30,439 bases of DNA from Lysobacteraceae bacterium (GTDB taxonomy: Bacteria; Pseudomonadota; Gammaproteobacteria; Xanthomonadales; Xanthomonadaceae): positions 1 through 30,439 of the forward strand of contig JAQGOI010000009.1 of NCBI GenBank assembly GCA_028293685.1, given 5' to 3'. The position numbers and the translations under genes are program-made. The first letter of the stretch is position 1; the number at the start of each line of letters is the position of its first letter. Below are positions 28,762 through 30,439 of the stretch, piece by piece. The notes under the pieces are model-generated. The model saw nothing but the letters and a program-made list of their open reading frames with translations. It searched no databases and was not told the DNA's origin.

Positions 28762-29124
28762 CTAGTGGCGGCTGCTGCTTGTTTTCCCGCCCTTGGGCGC
28801 GAACATCTCGACATCCAGCGTAAAGGTGCGCTGCTCACCTGGACGCAGTCCGCCGACGCCGACCACCTGCCGGGCGGTCTCTTCGCCGCGGTCGTTGCGG
28901 ATCGTGAGGACCACTGAATATTCCCAGGGATCGCCATCGGGTGGATGGCGAATCACCCCTTCCACGCGCAGTGCCGACGATTTCTCGAGCGCGTTCTGGT
29001 CGGTCGCCTCGAAGCGCACGTGGTGCTTGCAGCCGGGACACACCGCGGCGCTTTCGAGGATGGTGGTCTTGCAATGGGGGCAGACGCGGGTTGCACCCGC
29101 GGTGCCCGGGCGCGCGCTGCTCAT
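28762..29124 (-). CDS. Zinc-ribbon protein of unknown function
   Basis: A 120-residue protein. An N-terminal zinc ribbon is seen as CPHC (15-18) and CPGC (29-32), followed by a beta-rich domain of about 80 residues (YSVVLTIRNDRGEETARQVVGVGG). A polar serine-rich tail ends the protein. No enzyme motif. Its ATG overlaps the bactofilin stop as ATGA, so the two are coupled and may act together. Confidence 0.8.
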   Translation of the reverse strand: MSSARPGTAGATRVCPHCKTTILESAAVCPGCKHHVRFEATDQNALEKSSALRVEGVIRHPPDGDPWEYSVVLTIRNDRGEETARQVVGVGGLRPGEQRTFTLDVEMFAPKGGKTSSSRH

Positions 29125-29645
29125 GACGCGGCGCGCGATTCCATGCTGTGGACCGAAGCGTGACCATTGAGTGCCTTGCCGGCCTTGTCTTCCCAGCCGA
29201 AGTCGGCCTGGCCGCGCATGCGGGAACCCGCGGCTACGGTCAGCGAACCGGCCTTGACGTCGCCGATGAGCACGCCGCCCTCGAGCAGCTCGACGCGCTC
29301 CGCGCCTTCGATGTTGCCTTCGAGTTCGCCAGCGATGACCACGCGCTTGGCGCGCACGCCACCGGAAAGCTTGGCGCCGGCTTCGATGGTCAGGTCGCCC
29401 TGCACGTTGACGTCGCCCTTGAAACGACCGGCGATGCGGACGTGGCCGGTGCCCTCGATCTTGCCTTCGATGGTGATGTCGGAGGCGATCAGCGATTCCT
29501 TGGACTGCGGTTCGCCGGCGCGTCGCGGTTGCGCGGCAGCTGAGGGCTCGACGCTCGGTGGCGGCGCGTCACGCTGGGCAGGCTGGTCTGGTGTGAATGC
29601 GGTCGCTTCCTTCCTGGCGGCGGGCTGCTGGTTGAAAATCGCCAT
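29121..29645 (-). CDS. Bactofilin family cytoskeletal protein
   Basis: A 174-residue bactofilin. The N-terminal 60 residues are disordered and proline/alanine rich; then comes the DUF583 beta-helix repeat region from about 65 to 160, with IASDITIEGKIEGTGHVRIAGRFKGDV and repeating GDLTIEAGAKLSGGVRAK, GELEGNIEGAERVELLEGG. Bactofilins form nucleotide-free filaments that position cell-wall or motility proteins at the membrane. ATG 29645 (MAIFNQQP) opens the natural N-terminus. It lies between liuB and liuC on the same strand, an unexpected place, and overlaps the zinc-ribbon gene. Confidence 0.9.
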   Translation of the reverse strand: MAIFNQQPAARKEATAFTPDQPAQRDAPPPSVEPSAAAQPRRAGEPQSKESLIASDITIEGKIEGTGHVRIAGRFKGDVNVQGDLTIEAGAKLSGGVRAKRVVIAGELEGNIEGAERVELLEGGVLIGDVKAGSLTVAAGSRMRGQADFGWEDKAGKALNGHASVHSMESRAAS

Positions 29646-29761
29646 GGTGCGAATTCCTCTGGACGGTTGCTGATGATCCCCTGGACCATCGAGCCTAGCA
29701 CGCACCCGGCCACGGAGGCCTGTGACGCCAGCCCGCAAAACGAGTGATCGGACGCCTCCGT

Positions 29762-30439
<678 letters not shown>

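Overview
The window is GC-rich, densely coded bacterial DNA that reads as a member of the Xanthomonadales/Lysobacterales (Xanthomonas, Lysobacter, Dokdonella-like gammaproteobacteria). The strongest pointer is the arginine cluster. It encodes an N-acetylornithine carbamoyltransferase, an acetylcitrulline deacetylase and a fused acetylglutamate kinase-synthase, a set characteristic of this order. An ArgF/ArgE/ArgA route of the E. coli kind is not seen. Initiation codons are often GTG or TTG, and 4-base ATGA/GTGA/TTGA overlaps between genes are the rule.

Layout. (1) 1-2242, minus strand: cysS, sufE and the start of an MFS transporter, overlapping one another. (2) 2357-2815, plus: a small exported protein of unknown function. 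(3) 2856-10612, plus: a possible leader peptide and a strong intrinsic terminator, then a seven-gene arginine operon argF'-argG-argE'-argB/A-GNAT-argC-argH in which every junction overlaps. (4) 10640-14174: a minus-strand tRNA-Pro(CGG), then plus-strand hisS translationally coupled to an unusual long histidine ammonia-lyase-like gene. (5) 14204-17742, minus: the methionine-salvage trio mtnB-mtnD-mtnC, and an APC amino-acid permease with its own terminator and a hairpin-rich leader. (6) 17924-21465, minus: efpL (EF-P-like), a small membrane protein, a short-chain dehydrogenase, a secreted amidohydrolase and a GNAT. (7) 21467-30439, minus: a PAS-GGDEF-EAL protein, then the leucine/isovalerate (liu) catabolic genes liuE, liuD, a cupin, a VOC protein, liuC, a zinc-ribbon protein, a bactofilin and the 3' part of liuB.

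How it fits together. The arg operon makes arginine from glutamate through acetylated intermediates up to citrulline. The operon is preceded by a terminator only 25 bases before the argF' start codon, and the segments around it can form competing hairpins next to a short reading frame with clustered Arg codons. That arrangement looks like ribosome-mediated attenuation, which I do not know to be described for arginine genes in this group; this is the best candidate for something new here.

The liu region carries three separate disruptions: an in-frame amber in liuD, a one-base frameshift in liuE, and a sharp AT-rich junction inside liuB at the window end. They may mean decay of leucine catabolism, or they may be assembly errors near the end of a draft contig; the sequence alone does not decide. 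No CRISPR array, rRNA, prophage or complete insertion sequence was seen. No gene-free stretch exceeds 300 bases; the longest (2816-3043 and 10613-10836) hold the arg leader/terminator and the tRNA plus hisS promoter region.
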